This document shows positions 23,999-32,471 of a stretch of DNA of 45,883 bases, in pieces. This DNA comes from an uncultured Flavobacteriaceae bacterium. Its GTDB lineage: Bacteria > Bacteroidota > Bacteroidia > Flavobacteriales > Flavobacteriaceae. How positions within the stretch are numbered: the stretch's first letter is position 1; every line of letters begins with the position of its first letter. The notes under the pieces were generated by a model, which was given only the letters and a program-made list of their open reading frames with translations, did not search any database and had not been told where the DNA came from. The position numbers and the translations under genes were made by a program. The stretch is taken from assembly GCA_947489085.1 (NCBI GenBank), contig CANLCJ010000031.1, positions 1 through 45,883 of the forward strand, written 5' to 3'.

Positions 23999-26497
23999 TT
24001 ATTTAACTTCGAGCGTGGATAGATGGAAGAAGGGAATGCCTTTGGTGGTTATGCCTTCTATTTTTATGGCATAGTTACTTTCAACATCAGAGGTTTTAAA
24101 ACGGGTTGTTGCTTTGCCTGAGTTAGATGCATTAAGCACAATTTTAGGCGCCCAATGCAATGTGCTTTTTAAAGCGGAGGGGGCAGCTGTAAACGCGTTA
24201 ATGTCTAAATCATCTTCGGTATAAAATTCTCTGGCGCTGTAAAATCCACTTGCTGTAAAATCTGTAATACCTGGTTTTTGTTTTACATTGCTATTACTGC
24301 TTATAGCGCCTTCTCTAGAATATATGGCAACAATGCCATTTGCGCCGTTTCTAAAAAAGGCAGCTTGTGGACCAATTAAAACGTCTATGAATTCCACTTC
24401 TTCCCCCGTTAAAAATGCAATGTCGTCGAATTCTACATTAAAGCCATCTAGTAATAGTGTTGGAGGGCCTTGGTTTCTAATGGTAATTCTTTCTCTATTT
24501 GCTTGTACGGATGGTATTTGATTGATTAAATCTAAAATATTAAAAATGCGATCTTCCTCTCTAGTAGATAAATCTAGTCTCTGGCTTGGCGAACCATATA
24601 ACGTTTTCTCGTTTAGCTCTTTATTGCGTTCTTGTTCTTGCGTTTTTTTTCTTGCATTAATAACAACTTCTTCTAGTTGTACTTGCGATTTTAGAAAAGC
24701 CTCGTTAAAAGCATAGTTTTTCTTAGCTTTTTTTAAATAATTAACAATTCTAGACGTATCACTTATAATAGTGTTTAGGGTGTTAGCATTATTTTTAATA
24801 TCAATTTCTGGGCTTTTACCTAAAAGATTGTCCAAGATAATGGCTATGTCTCTATTTGTTTTTAGAGCTTCATCTTTTTTAGAAAAGCTCTTTTTTCTAG
24901 CTTCTAGTAAAACATTTAACGTGTCTTTAAAAACATAGGGGCCATATTTAAAAAGACCTTTAGAATTAGAAATTTTGTTTTCTTGATGAGGAGTGCTTCC
25001 TAAAATTGTTAGCCTTGTAGGCGCAGAAATTTGTTGTCTTGCACCATTTAAAGCTGTGGTGCGTCCAGAAATATAGATGCCTTTTTCTGCTTCGAATGTA
25101 TTGTTATTATAACTGTTTTTGTAAAGTATATTTTGCCAAGTAAAACGGCTCCAGCCATGAGTTAGCATTAATAGGTCTAATAAAAACCGACGTCTAAAAT
25201 CATTTTCTTTTTGAAAGAAGTATCCTGGGTCTTCAATAGTCCCCTTCAAATCAGAATTAAGTAATAAATACGTTTTAATAGTTTCGTTTTTTGTGTCGTG
25301 TGCTACAGCGTCTATATCGGTTATGCCTATGGTTAAATTACCGTATAAAGGTGTGCCAGCATCGTCTGTTAAATCCAATTCGATTTTAAGGTCTGTATTT
25401 GTTGTTGGTGTAGGATTATCTAAAGCTATGTTTACATTAACGCTGTTATCTGGGTTGTCTATATAAACAAGTCGCTCGCAAACAGGTTTACCACTGCTGT
25501 TAAACAAAGTAAAATTTGCAACACCGTCTTTTAAAAATTTTGTATCGAGTTTTATGTCATAAGAATTCAGGTCTTCGTTTTGAAGTTTTTCATAAATTAA
25601 ATTTCCTCTTTGGTGGGCTACTAAAAAGCTATTCTTTAAACCTAAAGGTGTGTTCGAATTCACTTTTACACGTATTTGCTTGCCTATATTAGATATTTCT
25701 AAATTGTAGCCTTCTGGTAGTGCTTTAGGAAGATGGTATTTAAATTCTTTACCATGAGTTGTTGTTAAAATAGCATGGTAGGATGTGTTAGGCTCTGGTG
25801 TAAATTTTACAAGACCTAAGCCAAATTTATAGGTTTGAAAAGGTGTTATTATATTACCATCTTGGTCTACTATGTTGCCTTTTAGTTGCTGTTTAGCATA
25901 GGCTGCATCTTTTACTTTTATAGCTACTTTAGATGCTATATTGGTTACTAAATAGCCGCCTTCTGGATAAAATCCTATTTCTGGTTTTTTTGCAGGAGTT
26001 AGTTGGATATTTGCAATAGAATCCAACTGTAAAACGGTATTTGTATCTATATTGTCTTGCGTGCTTACGTCCCATACGGGCAATTCTGCTTGAAAAAAAT
26101 AATCCTGACTTTGGTTTCTCATATAATTGCTATAGGCTCTTATATGGTATTTTCCGGGTTTCCAATTTTTTTTCAGCTTGAAATCGCCAGCTGCCGAGAC
26201 ATCTTCTATAAGTAATTGGCGTTTTTCAACAATGCTATCTTCGGGGTTTATAAGCTCTACATATACAACGTTACTAATTTCAGATGTTTTATGAGACGCG
26301 CCATTAACCAGATAAGCACTCAACCAAATATCTTCGCCTAAAGTATAATAAGGCTTGTCTGTAGCTATATATACTTTTTCTGGATAATTTAGAGCATACT
26401 GTTCTAATTTTTCTATAACGAGTTCTCTAAAATTGTTGACGGTAACAAAAGATAATGTTAATAGAGCTACAGTAACGAGGGATAGTTTTTTTAGCAT
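23999..26497 (-). CDS. MG2-like / TonB-plug-domain envelope protein without a barrel
   Basis: 832 residues with a signal peptide (MLKKLSLVTVALLTLSFVTV). Residues about 40-130 resemble a macroglobulin MG2 domain (EKVYIATDKPYYTLGEDIWL). The middle is further beta-sandwich sequence. Residues about 640-735 resemble a TonB-receptor plug: FNILDLINQIPSVQ, TLLLDGFNVEFDDI and GANGIVAIYSREG. The C-terminal 100 residues are far too short for an outer-membrane barrel. Such plug-only proteins recur in Bacteroidota and their function is unknown. It is probably periplasmic or attached to the outer membrane. Confidence 0.75.
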   Translation of the reverse strand: MLKKLSLVTVALLTLSFVTVNNFRELVIEKLEQYALNYPEKVYIATDKPYYTLGEDIWLSAYLVNGASHKTSEISNVVYVELINPEDSIVEKRQLLIEDVSAAGDFKLKKNWKPGKYHIRAYSNYMRNQSQDYFFQAELPVWDVSTQDNIDTNTVLQLDSIANIQLTPAKKPEIGFYPEGGYLVTNIASKVAIKVKDAAYAKQQLKGNIVDQDGNIITPFQTYKFGLGLVKFTPEPNTSYHAILTTTHGKEFKYHLPKALPEGYNLEISNIGKQIRVKVNSNTPLGLKNSFLVAHQRGNLIYEKLQNEDLNSYDIKLDTKFLKDGVANFTLFNSSGKPVCERLVYIDNPDNSVNVNIALDNPTPTTNTDLKIELDLTDDAGTPLYGNLTIGITDIDAVAHDTKNETIKTYLLLNSDLKGTIEDPGYFFQKENDFRRRFLLDLLMLTHGWSRFTWQNILYKNSYNNNTFEAEKGIYISGRTTALNGARQQISAPTRLTILGSTPHQENKISNSKGLFKYGPYVFKDTLNVLLEARKKSFSKKDEALKTNRDIAIILDNLLGKSPEIDIKNNANTLNTIISDTSRIVNYLKKAKKNYAFNEAFLKSQVQLEEVVINARKKTQEQERNKELNEKTLYGSPSQRLDLSTREEDRIFNILDLINQIPSVQANRERITIRNQGPPTLLLDGFNVEFDDIAFLTGEEVEFIDVLIGPQAAFFRNGANGIVAIYSREGAISSNSNVKQKPGITDFTASGFYSAREFYTEDDLDINAFTAAPSALKSTLHWAPKIVLNASNSGKATTRFKTSDVESNYAIKIEGITTKGIPFFHLSTLEVK

Positions 26498-26738
26498 ATT
26501 TAATTATTTACGATAAGAGTATTTTAAATATTGAAGACCTAATTAGGTTTAGATTTAGGACTATAAATAGCTCTTAAGGTTTAATGTGTTAAAAGTATTA
26601 ACATTATTTACCCCAGTATCTTAAATGAAACTTAAATTTTAAGATATTACTGTTAAACATTTCAAAAACAGGAATGTAATTACCTGCCTCGATATTAATT
26701 TTACAGTAAGTTTGAAAGTTTAGTTATCTGTTAAGTAA
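26498..26738. other. Intergenic region upstream of the MG2/plug gene
   Basis: About 240 AT-rich bases between the minus-strand gene starting at 26497 and the lysS terminator. No gene is visible. It should hold the promoter of the plug-domain gene, but no convincing TAnnTTTG box was found. Confidence 0.5.
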
Positions 26739-26774
26739 AAAAGCCAGTAGTTTTTTAAAAAACTACTGGCTTTT
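26739..26774. terminator. Long palindromic terminator of lysS
   Basis: A 36-base perfect palindrome centred between 26756 and 26757 (AAAAGCCAGTAGTTTTTT and its complement). It lies 21 bases after the lysS stop on the minus strand and ends in a T-run in both directions. Confidence 0.9.
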
Positions 26775-26795
26775 CAGTTATAATAAATCTCTCTT

Positions 26796-28487
26796 TTAGA
26801 TGGCTTCTATAAATAGGCCCTCTTCTGTCTTGTCGACTTTAGCGATATTGTTTTTAGTTAATTCTTTTACAGCTTTATCCCATTTTTTGTTAGATAAACC
26901 AGACTGCGATTTTAAACTTGTTAATTCTAATCTTTCAGCCTTGCTTAATATTTCGAACACGGCTTTTGCATCTTCACTAATTGCTAAAGGTTTTTTCTCT
27001 GGTTTCATTTGAGGAAAAAACAAGACTTCTTGTATCGATTGGTTATCAGTTAAAAACATAATAAGCCTATCCATACCAATACCCATACCAGATGTAGGTG
27101 GCATACCATATTCTAAGGCTCTTAAAAAATCGTAATCTATAGTTGCTGTAGCTTCGTCGTCTCCTTTTTTAGCGAGTTCTAATTGGTGTTCAAAACGTTC
27201 GCGTTGGTCTATAGGGTCGTTAAGTTCGCTATAAGCGTTTGCAATTTCTTTACCACATACCATAAGTTCAAAACGTTCGGTAAGTTCTGGGTTGTCTCTA
27301 TGTTCTTTACATAGTGGACTCATTTCTTTAGGATAATCGGTAATAAAAGTAGGCTGTATATAGTTGCCTTCGCATTTTTCTCCAAAAATCTCATCAATCA
27401 ATTTGCCTTTGCCCATGGTAGCATCCACTTCAACCCCCATCTCTTTAGCAGCAGTTCTAATTTCGTCCTCTGTTTTATCGCTAATATCAAAACCTGTAAA
27501 ATGTTTAATAGCATCTGCCATAGTTACTCTGGCGTAAGGCGCTTTAAAATCGATTTCGTAATCTCCAAACTTAGCTTTGGTAGAGCCGTTAACGGCCATA
27601 GCACAGTGTTCTAGAAGACGTTCGCAGAAATCCATCATCCAATTGTAATCTTTATAGGCTACATAAATTTCCATAGCTGTAAATTCTGGATTGTGGGTGC
27701 GGTCCATACCTTCATTTCTAAAATTTTTAGAAAACTCATACACACCATCGAAACCGCCAACAATTAAGCGTTTAAGGTACAATTCGTTAGCAATTCTCAT
27801 GTATAGAGGAATGTCTAAAGAGTTGTGGTGTGTAATAAAAGGGCGCGCAGCAGCACCACCTGCTATGGGTTGTAGCACAGGGGTTTCAACTTCAAAATAT
27901 CCAGAATCGTTAAAAAACGCACGCATGGCATTAAAAAGCTTAGTACGTTTTACAAAAACCTCCTTAACGTGAGGGTTAACTACCAAGTCTGCATAACGCT
28001 GTCTGTAACGTAATTCAGGATCGTTAAATTCATCGTAAGTATTGCCATCAGCATCAGTTTTTGGTAGCGGTAATGGTTTTAGTGCTTTACTTAAAAGCGT
28101 AAAATCTTTAACCATAACGGTTTTTGCACCTACTTTAGTGGTAAATAATTCGCCCTCTACACCAACAAAATCTCCAATATCTAAAAGCTTTTTGTAAACG
28201 TCGTTATATTTACTTTTATCTGCATCGGTACAGATTTCATCGCGATTAAAATAAACCTGTACACGGCCATCGCTATCTTGTAATTCTGCAAAACTTGCAT
28301 TCCCTTGAATTCTACGAGACATTAAGCGTCCTGCAATAGTAACTTTTTTTCCCTCTTCGAAATTGTTCACTATGGTTTTAGAAGTGTCCTTAACAGGAAA
28401 TAAGTCGGCAGGATAAGGGTTAATGCCTAAATTTCTCAATTTTGCGAGTTTTTCGCGTCTTACCAATTCTTGTTCTGAAAGCTGCAT
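26796..28487 (-). CDS. lysS: Lysyl-tRNA synthetase (class II) with C-terminal extension
   Basis: 563 residues. The OB-fold anticodon-binding domain is at about 50-150 (VTIAGRLMSRRIQGNASFAE). The class II catalytic domain shows motif 2 (FRNEGMDRTHNPEFTAMEIY) and motif 3 (GMGIGMDRLIMFLTDN). It attaches lysine to tRNA(Lys). The enzyme is about 60 residues longer than E. coli LysS: after the usual end near VLFFPQMKPEKK a helical extension follows (EILSKAERLELTSLKSQSGL…) that looks like a small winged-helix-type domain. It is monocistronic with its own terminator. Confidence 0.97.
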   Translation of the reverse strand: MQLSEQELVRREKLAKLRNLGINPYPADLFPVKDTSKTIVNNFEEGKKVTIAGRLMSRRIQGNASFAELQDSDGRVQVYFNRDEICTDADKSKYNDVYKKLLDIGDFVGVEGELFTTKVGAKTVMVKDFTLLSKALKPLPLPKTDADGNTYDEFNDPELRYRQRYADLVVNPHVKEVFVKRTKLFNAMRAFFNDSGYFEVETPVLQPIAGGAAARPFITHHNSLDIPLYMRIANELYLKRLIVGGFDGVYEFSKNFRNEGMDRTHNPEFTAMEIYVAYKDYNWMMDFCERLLEHCAMAVNGSTKAKFGDYEIDFKAPYARVTMADAIKHFTGFDISDKTEDEIRTAAKEMGVEVDATMGKGKLIDEIFGEKCEGNYIQPTFITDYPKEMSPLCKEHRDNPELTERFELMVCGKEIANAYSELNDPIDQRERFEHQLELAKKGDDEATATIDYDFLRALEYGMPPTSGMGIGMDRLIMFLTDNQSIQEVLFFPQMKPEKKPLAISEDAKAVFEILSKAERLELTSLKSQSGLSNKKWDKAVKELTKNNIAKVDKTEEGLFIEAI

Positions 28488-28507
28488 GCTAATTTTATTT
28501 AAAGGTG

Positions 28508-28537
28508 CAAAATTACATTATTTAGAAAAATTAGCAG
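28508..28537 (-). promoter_or_regulatory. Likely Bacteroidota-type promoter of lysS
   Basis: On the minus strand TAATTTTG (28508-28515) fits the -7 consensus TAnnTTTG. At the expected distance upstream is CTG (28535-28537), one base from the TTG of the -33 element. It is 21 bases before the lysS start. Confidence 0.45.
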
Positions 28538-28639
28538 GTAACTTAAGTGTTGAATTTACTTAAATTGTATTATTTGCGCGCCTGTTGTAACATTCTTTAG
28601 TGTATTTACGTCTTACCTGTGTAGATAATAGCAATTTGT

Positions 28640-28798
28640 ATGAGTGTATTTAGAGTAATTCTTTCCATTATTTGCCCACCTTTAGCTGTTATAGATAAGG
28701 GTTGTGGTTCTATTTTTATCGTATTTTTACTTTGGTTGTGTGGTTGGATACCAGGTGTTATAGCCGCTTTAGTTATACTTAATAACCCAAAGAATTAG
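28640..28798 (+). CDS. YqaE/Pmp3 family small membrane protein, second copy
   Basis: 52 residues, two membrane helices. The hallmark blocks are CPPLAVIDKG and CGWIPGVIAALVIL. Compared with the copy at 3011-3163 it has DKG after the Pro-Pro-x-x-Val block, which is closer to the standard family sequence, and lacks the His of the GVIHA motif. It is divergent from lysS. The lipoprotein gene downstream has its own promoter, so this gene is probably transcribed alone or with it. Confidence 0.88.
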   Translation: MSVFRVILSIICPPLAVIDKGCGSIFIVFLLWLCGWIPGVIAALVILNNPKN

Positions 28799-28808
28799 CG
28801 TATCTTTG
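28779..28808 (+). promoter_or_regulatory. Likely promoter of the lipoprotein-lipB operon
   Basis: TATCTTTG at 28801-28808 fits TAnnTTTG. TTA at 28779-28781, 19 bases upstream, is one base off the TTG -33 element. It overlaps the end of the YqaE gene and leaves a leader of about 25 bases before the ATG at 28839. Confidence 0.5.
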
Positions 28809-28838
28809 CGCTGCAATTAATGTCTAAATTTATAACGT

Positions 28839-29594
28839 ATGAATAAGTTACGCGTCTTATTTTTTGGCCTAGCGATGGTGTTGTTTACCAGTTGTCAATT
28901 TTCAGAGCATGTTTACCTTAATGCTGATGGTTCTGGAAGGATGGAATTTAAATTTGATGGTTCTGAGTTAATGCAGATGGGAGGCGAAGGGATGTTAGAA
29001 AATTCTAAGAAAAAGAACATAGACTCCACTTTTTCCTTTAAAGATGTTTTTAAAGACAAGCAAGATAGTATTTCTAAATTATCGAAGGAACAGCAAGCTA
29101 AGTTAAAGGCTATGGAAAACTTTAAAGTACATATGTTGGTTAACAGCGAAACAAAAGCGTTTAATATGGAGTTTATTACAGATTTTAAAAAGGCCAGCGA
29201 ACTTAAAGATATGTTTGCGGCTATGAATGTAATGAGCGATTTAGAGGGGAAATCTTCAACATCTAAAAATCCAGCGAATCCTATAGCTTCTATGGGAGAT
29301 TTTGAAAATTGGGAAACAAGTTTTTCCTTTAAAAAAGGTGTTTTTAAAAGGCATGTAGAAGTGTTAGATAAGGAAGCACAAGAGACATCGGCAGATAGCC
29401 TTAAAGGAGCCGCTTTTATGTTTGCCAATTCCAAGTATAAAGTAAATTACCATTTACCAAAACGTGTAAAATCGGTCTCTAACGATAAGGCATTATTTAG
29501 TGCAGATGGTAAAACGGTAATTATAGAATATGGCATTTTGGATTATTTTACCAATCCTGAAGTTATGAATTTAGAAATTGTTTTAGAAGATTAG
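28839..29594 (+). CDS. Lipoprotein of unknown function upstream of lipB
   Basis: 251 residues. The lipoprotein signal peptide ends at Cys19 (MVLFTSCQF). The mature N-terminus (HVYLNADGSGRMEFKFDGSE) suggests a beta-rich envelope domain, followed by a Lys/Glu/Ser-rich helical stretch (about 55-100). I recognise no characterised family. It resembles lipoproteins found next to lipB in flavobacteria. Its stop is two bases before the lipB GTG. Confidence 0.75.
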   Translation: MNKLRVLFFGLAMVLFTSCQFSEHVYLNADGSGRMEFKFDGSELMQMGGEGMLENSKKKNIDSTFSFKDVFKDKQDSISKLSKEQQAKLKAMENFKVHMLVNSETKAFNMEFITDFKKASELKDMFAAMNVMSDLEGKSSTSKNPANPIASMGDFENWETSFSFKKGVFKRHVEVLDKEAQETSADSLKGAAFMFANSKYKVNYHLPKRVKSVSNDKALFSADGKTVIIEYGILDYFTNPEVMNLEIVLED

Positions 29595-29596
29595 TT

Positions 29597-30301
29597 GTGA
29601 ATAAAGGCATTATTCTAGAAGATTTGGGTGTTAAAGATTATAAGGAAACGTGGGATTACCAAGAAACACTATTTAAATCTATAGTACATACTAAAGTTTT
29701 AAACCGCAGAACAGATGCTAACAACGCTACTAAAAACTATTTTCTTTTTGTGGAGCATCCACATGTGTACACACTTGGTAAGAGTGGCGATTTGTCTAAT
29801 CTCTTATTAAATACAGATCAACTTGCAGCCAAAGGCGCAATGTTTTATAAAATTAACAGAGGAGGCGATATTACGTATCATGGTCCTGGCCAAGTAGTTG
29901 GTTATCCTATTCTAGATCTAGAAAACTTTTTTACAGACATACACAAATACCTTCGCTTTTTAGAGGAAGTCGTTATTTTAACTCTAGAAGAGTATGGTGT
30001 AAAGGCTACTCGAAGCGATGGCGAAACAGGGGTTTGGCTCGATGTAGGCACGCCATTTGCTCGAAAAATATGTGCTATGGGCGTACGCGCCAGCAGATGG
30101 GTTACCATGCATGGTTTTGCTTTTAACGTTAATGCAAATCTAGGGTATTTCGATAATATTATTCCTTGCGGTATAAAAGGTAAAGCCGTAACTAGTTTAA
30201 ATGTAGAGCTTGGAATAGATCATGTAGATGTAAATGCCGTTAAAATAAAGCTACTCCATCATTTCAAGACACTATTCCAAGCTCAGTTTCTCAACGCATA
30301 A
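29597..30301 (+). CDS. lipB: Octanoyltransferase LipB (GTG start)
   Basis: 234 residues. It transfers the octanoyl group from acyl carrier protein to lipoyl domains, the first step of lipoate synthesis. Signatures are RGGDITYHGPGQ, ARKICAMGVR with the conserved Lys, and FDNIIPCGIKGKAVTSL with the catalytic Cys. The GTG at 29597, two bases after the lipoprotein stop, gives the right length and no ATG is nearby, so the genes are coupled. Confidence 0.96.
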   Translation: MNKGIILEDLGVKDYKETWDYQETLFKSIVHTKVLNRRTDANNATKNYFLFVEHPHVYTLGKSGDLSNLLLNTDQLAAKGAMFYKINRGGDITYHGPGQVVGYPILDLENFFTDIHKYLRFLEEVVILTLEEYGVKATRSDGETGVWLDVGTPFARKICAMGVRASRWVTMHGFAFNVNANLGYFDNIIPCGIKGKAVTSLNVELGIDHVDVNAVKIKLLHHFKTLFQAQFLNA

Positions 30302-30311
30302 ATTATTTTAT

Positions 30312-30833
30312 CTACTTGTTGGGTTTAAAGTATAATTTCTTGAGCGTATTGAGGTGTGATTTGGCGTGGCCAATATTTAAAAAACCTAGCGCCAGTGGTG
30401 TAATTTTTATACCAGAGCAAGAGCCTTCGCGGTGTAGCATTTCTTCTGTAAAGCTTTCAAAAAGCGCGATGCTGCCATCTCTAACAGTTACAAACTCATG
30501 TAGAAGCGAGTCGATACTTCTTTTAGAAGCATCGGAATACTTTGCGTACAAGTTCTGGTTATATCCAGGTAATTCGCTAACCTCGTTTCTGGAAAATGCT
30601 AAAGCTCTGTAAGTTTGTATTCTTTCGTTATCTATTACATGTTGTAAAATAGCTTTAGGCGTCCATTTGCCTGGATAGTAACTGTAGTTTTGGTGTAGTT
30701 CCAGTAAATGCTTTACGCTACAGAAGTCTCTGTGCGTAGATTTTAGGCCTTCTATAAGGTCTATATCATCCTCGACAAGGTTGATATAATTGTCATAGAA
30801 TTTGGGCATGAATTTCATTTCACTTTTTTTCAT
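30312..30833 (-). CDS. DinB/YfiT-fold putative metal-dependent protein
   Basis: 173 residues, a four-helix bundle of the DinB/DUF664 type. The conserved WTPKAILQHVIDNERI gives the first His and the last helix LNIGHAKSHLNTLKK gives two more, the metal triad of the family. Members act as thiol-dependent transferases, but the substrate cannot be told from sequence. It converges with lipB with a 10-base gap, so the two transcripts may overlap. An ATG at 30818 (MKFMPKF) is an alternative start. Confidence 0.85.
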   Translation of the reverse strand: MKKSEMKFMPKFYDNYINLVEDDIDLIEGLKSTHRDFCSVKHLLELHQNYSYYPGKWTPKAILQHVIDNERIQTYRALAFSRNEVSELPGYNQNLYAKYSDASKRSIDSLLHEFVTVRDGSIALFESFTEEMLHREGSCSGIKITPLALGFLNIGHAKSHLNTLKKLYFKPNK

Positions 30834-31324
30834 AATAATGATTGTAAAAAATCAAGTTTACTCTGTATAGTGAAACCTTTTGAACTCAATTTAGTAAACA
30901 TGAGCATGCTGTAAACTCAAATAGAAAATGAAATGTAAACAGTAACATAATCTACTTAAATAAGATATCTCACACTTAAAAAGAAGTTGTAAAATTAGCA
31001 TGTAGCTTAAAGTAAGATTCTATAATATATGTTCTAGGGTTTTGTTTAACAAAGTACTAACTTGATGGGTCCGATTTTATAGGATGATTGATTACTGTAA
31101 TTTATAAGAAATAGATGATAATCTTGTAAATTATTGCAACAATTTTCTAAAAAACCGATTTCAGCTTAATAATCTGTTTTACAGAGTTTTAATTTAATAT
31201 TTGTCGTAGAAAAACAGTTTTTATTACATGCCAAATTGCGAATTAAAAGAAATTGAAGCGTATTTAGTGTGGAAAAACCGTAAAATAAGATTATTTTTTT
31301 GAAGCTTTTAATGTTAAACAAAAT
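30834..31324. other. AT-rich intergenic region
   Basis: Roughly 490 bases between two minus-strand genes. A short frame on the minus strand (31166-31393) overlaps the terminator and the next gene end and has no family features, so I do not call it. No tRNA-like or repeat structure was seen. Confidence 0.55.
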
Positions 31325-31361
31325 TATAAATAGAGGTGCTTTTGGCACTCTACTATTTATA
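31325..31361 (-). terminator. Imperfect terminator of the nucleoid-associated protein gene
   Basis: TATAAATAG at 31325-31333 pairs with CTATTTATA at 31353-31361, and GTGC with GCAC inside, with a small bulge. It lies about 19 bases after the stop at 31380 on the minus strand and is followed by T-rich sequence. Confidence 0.6.
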
Positions 31362-31379
31362 GTTTTAAATGCAATACGT

Positions 31380-32429
31380 TTAATTTTCTGCATTAAAAAA
31401 TACCTTATAGTAGTGCATTTTCTTCTCGTTATCGTAACCGCGTTCTAAATATTCGGTAGAGGCATCTGGAGCGTCTATATCTAACTTTATTTGTATGTTG
31501 GTGTCCAGTTTTATATCTGTTTTAATTTTTCGTTTTTCTTTATTAACTACAGCTTCAGCAACATCAAACTGATTTCTTATAACTAGATTTTGTTCGCCTT
31601 CAAACTCTTTTTTGTAATCGTCGAACTCTTTCTTATGCTTATCCTCTTCAAAAAGTTCGTCTTTAAAGCGTTCTATATTTACAACTTCATTTTCTTTAAA
31701 GAAATCTACAGTTTTTGCTAAAAACGTATTTTGTTCTTGAGCTCCATACGTGGTTTTTAAAACCTCTGTAGAAAAGTCTTTGCAAAGTTCGATGTATTGC
31801 TGCGTGTGGTTATTGGCATCGTCTGCATATTTTATATTTAGAAAATGATTTATCCAGTATTGTGCATCGTAATTATTATTATCTGCACTAAATATAATGT
31901 TGCCTTCACCATCACTCTGGTTTAAAATTAAACAGCCTTTATCTATTTTTTTAGAGCTAATGCCTTTTTGCACCAAAATATCGTAACTTTTATCTTCAAG
32001 ATACGTTTGGAAAAAATTGGTTTTATTTTCGATCTTAAAAATACCAACAGCATTGGTAGTAATGTCTCTAAACGTTATCCCATCGAAAAGAACAATTAGC
32101 ACGTCTCCCGTTTTTATATTGGCACTGCTAGACTGCTCAAAAAGATGCATAACAATGTGCTTAGAAACTTCTATAAAGTTACTATCATCATCAAAAAGTT
32201 GAGCACAATAGGTATTAATCTCATTTAAAGCAATATTGGCATGGTGGTTAAAACGGTAACTTTGTACAGCGCTAGTAAAGGGGCGTAGTAAAAACGGTAG
32301 CATTAAATCGTAACTGGCCTCGTCAAAATCTACAACAGTTTCAGAAAATGCATTTTTAGTGTCGTTAAATTTATTACCAACCTTATGTATAATAAATTTT
32401 GAGATGGCAGCATTTTTTCTAGAGATCAT
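31380..32429 (-). CDS. Nucleoid-associated protein of the NdpA/YejK family
   Basis: 349 residues, the usual length for NdpA-like proteins. It begins ISKFIIHKVGNKFNDTKNAF, the typical opening with the His-Lys-Val-Gly-Asn block, and has a central LIVLFDGI and a QYWINHFLNIKYADD region. The family binds the nucleoid; a precise role is unknown. It is followed by a terminator, and the next gene upstream (32472) is 42 bases away. Confidence 0.85.
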   Translation of the reverse strand: MISRKNAAISKFIIHKVGNKFNDTKNAFSETVVDFDEASYDLMLPFLLRPFTSAVQSYRFNHHANIALNEINTYCAQLFDDDSNFIEVSKHIVMHLFEQSSSANIKTGDVLIVLFDGITFRDITTNAVGIFKIENKTNFFQTYLEDKSYDILVQKGISSKKIDKGCLILNQSDGEGNIIFSADNNNYDAQYWINHFLNIKYADDANNHTQQYIELCKDFSTEVLKTTYGAQEQNTFLAKTVDFFKENEVVNIERFKDELFEEDKHKKEFDDYKKEFEGEQNLVIRNQFDVAEAVVNKEKRKIKTDIKLDTNIQIKLDIDAPDASTEYLERGYDNEKKMHYYKVFFNAEN

Positions 32430-32471
32430 AGGCGTTTAAGTGTTTTTATTGAAAAAATAATAGGGTTTTTG

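Noticed and set aside
31166-31393. Minus-strand frame of 75 codons
   Set aside because: It overlaps the terminator and the end of the nucleoid-associated protein gene, has no family features and lies in AT-rich sequence.
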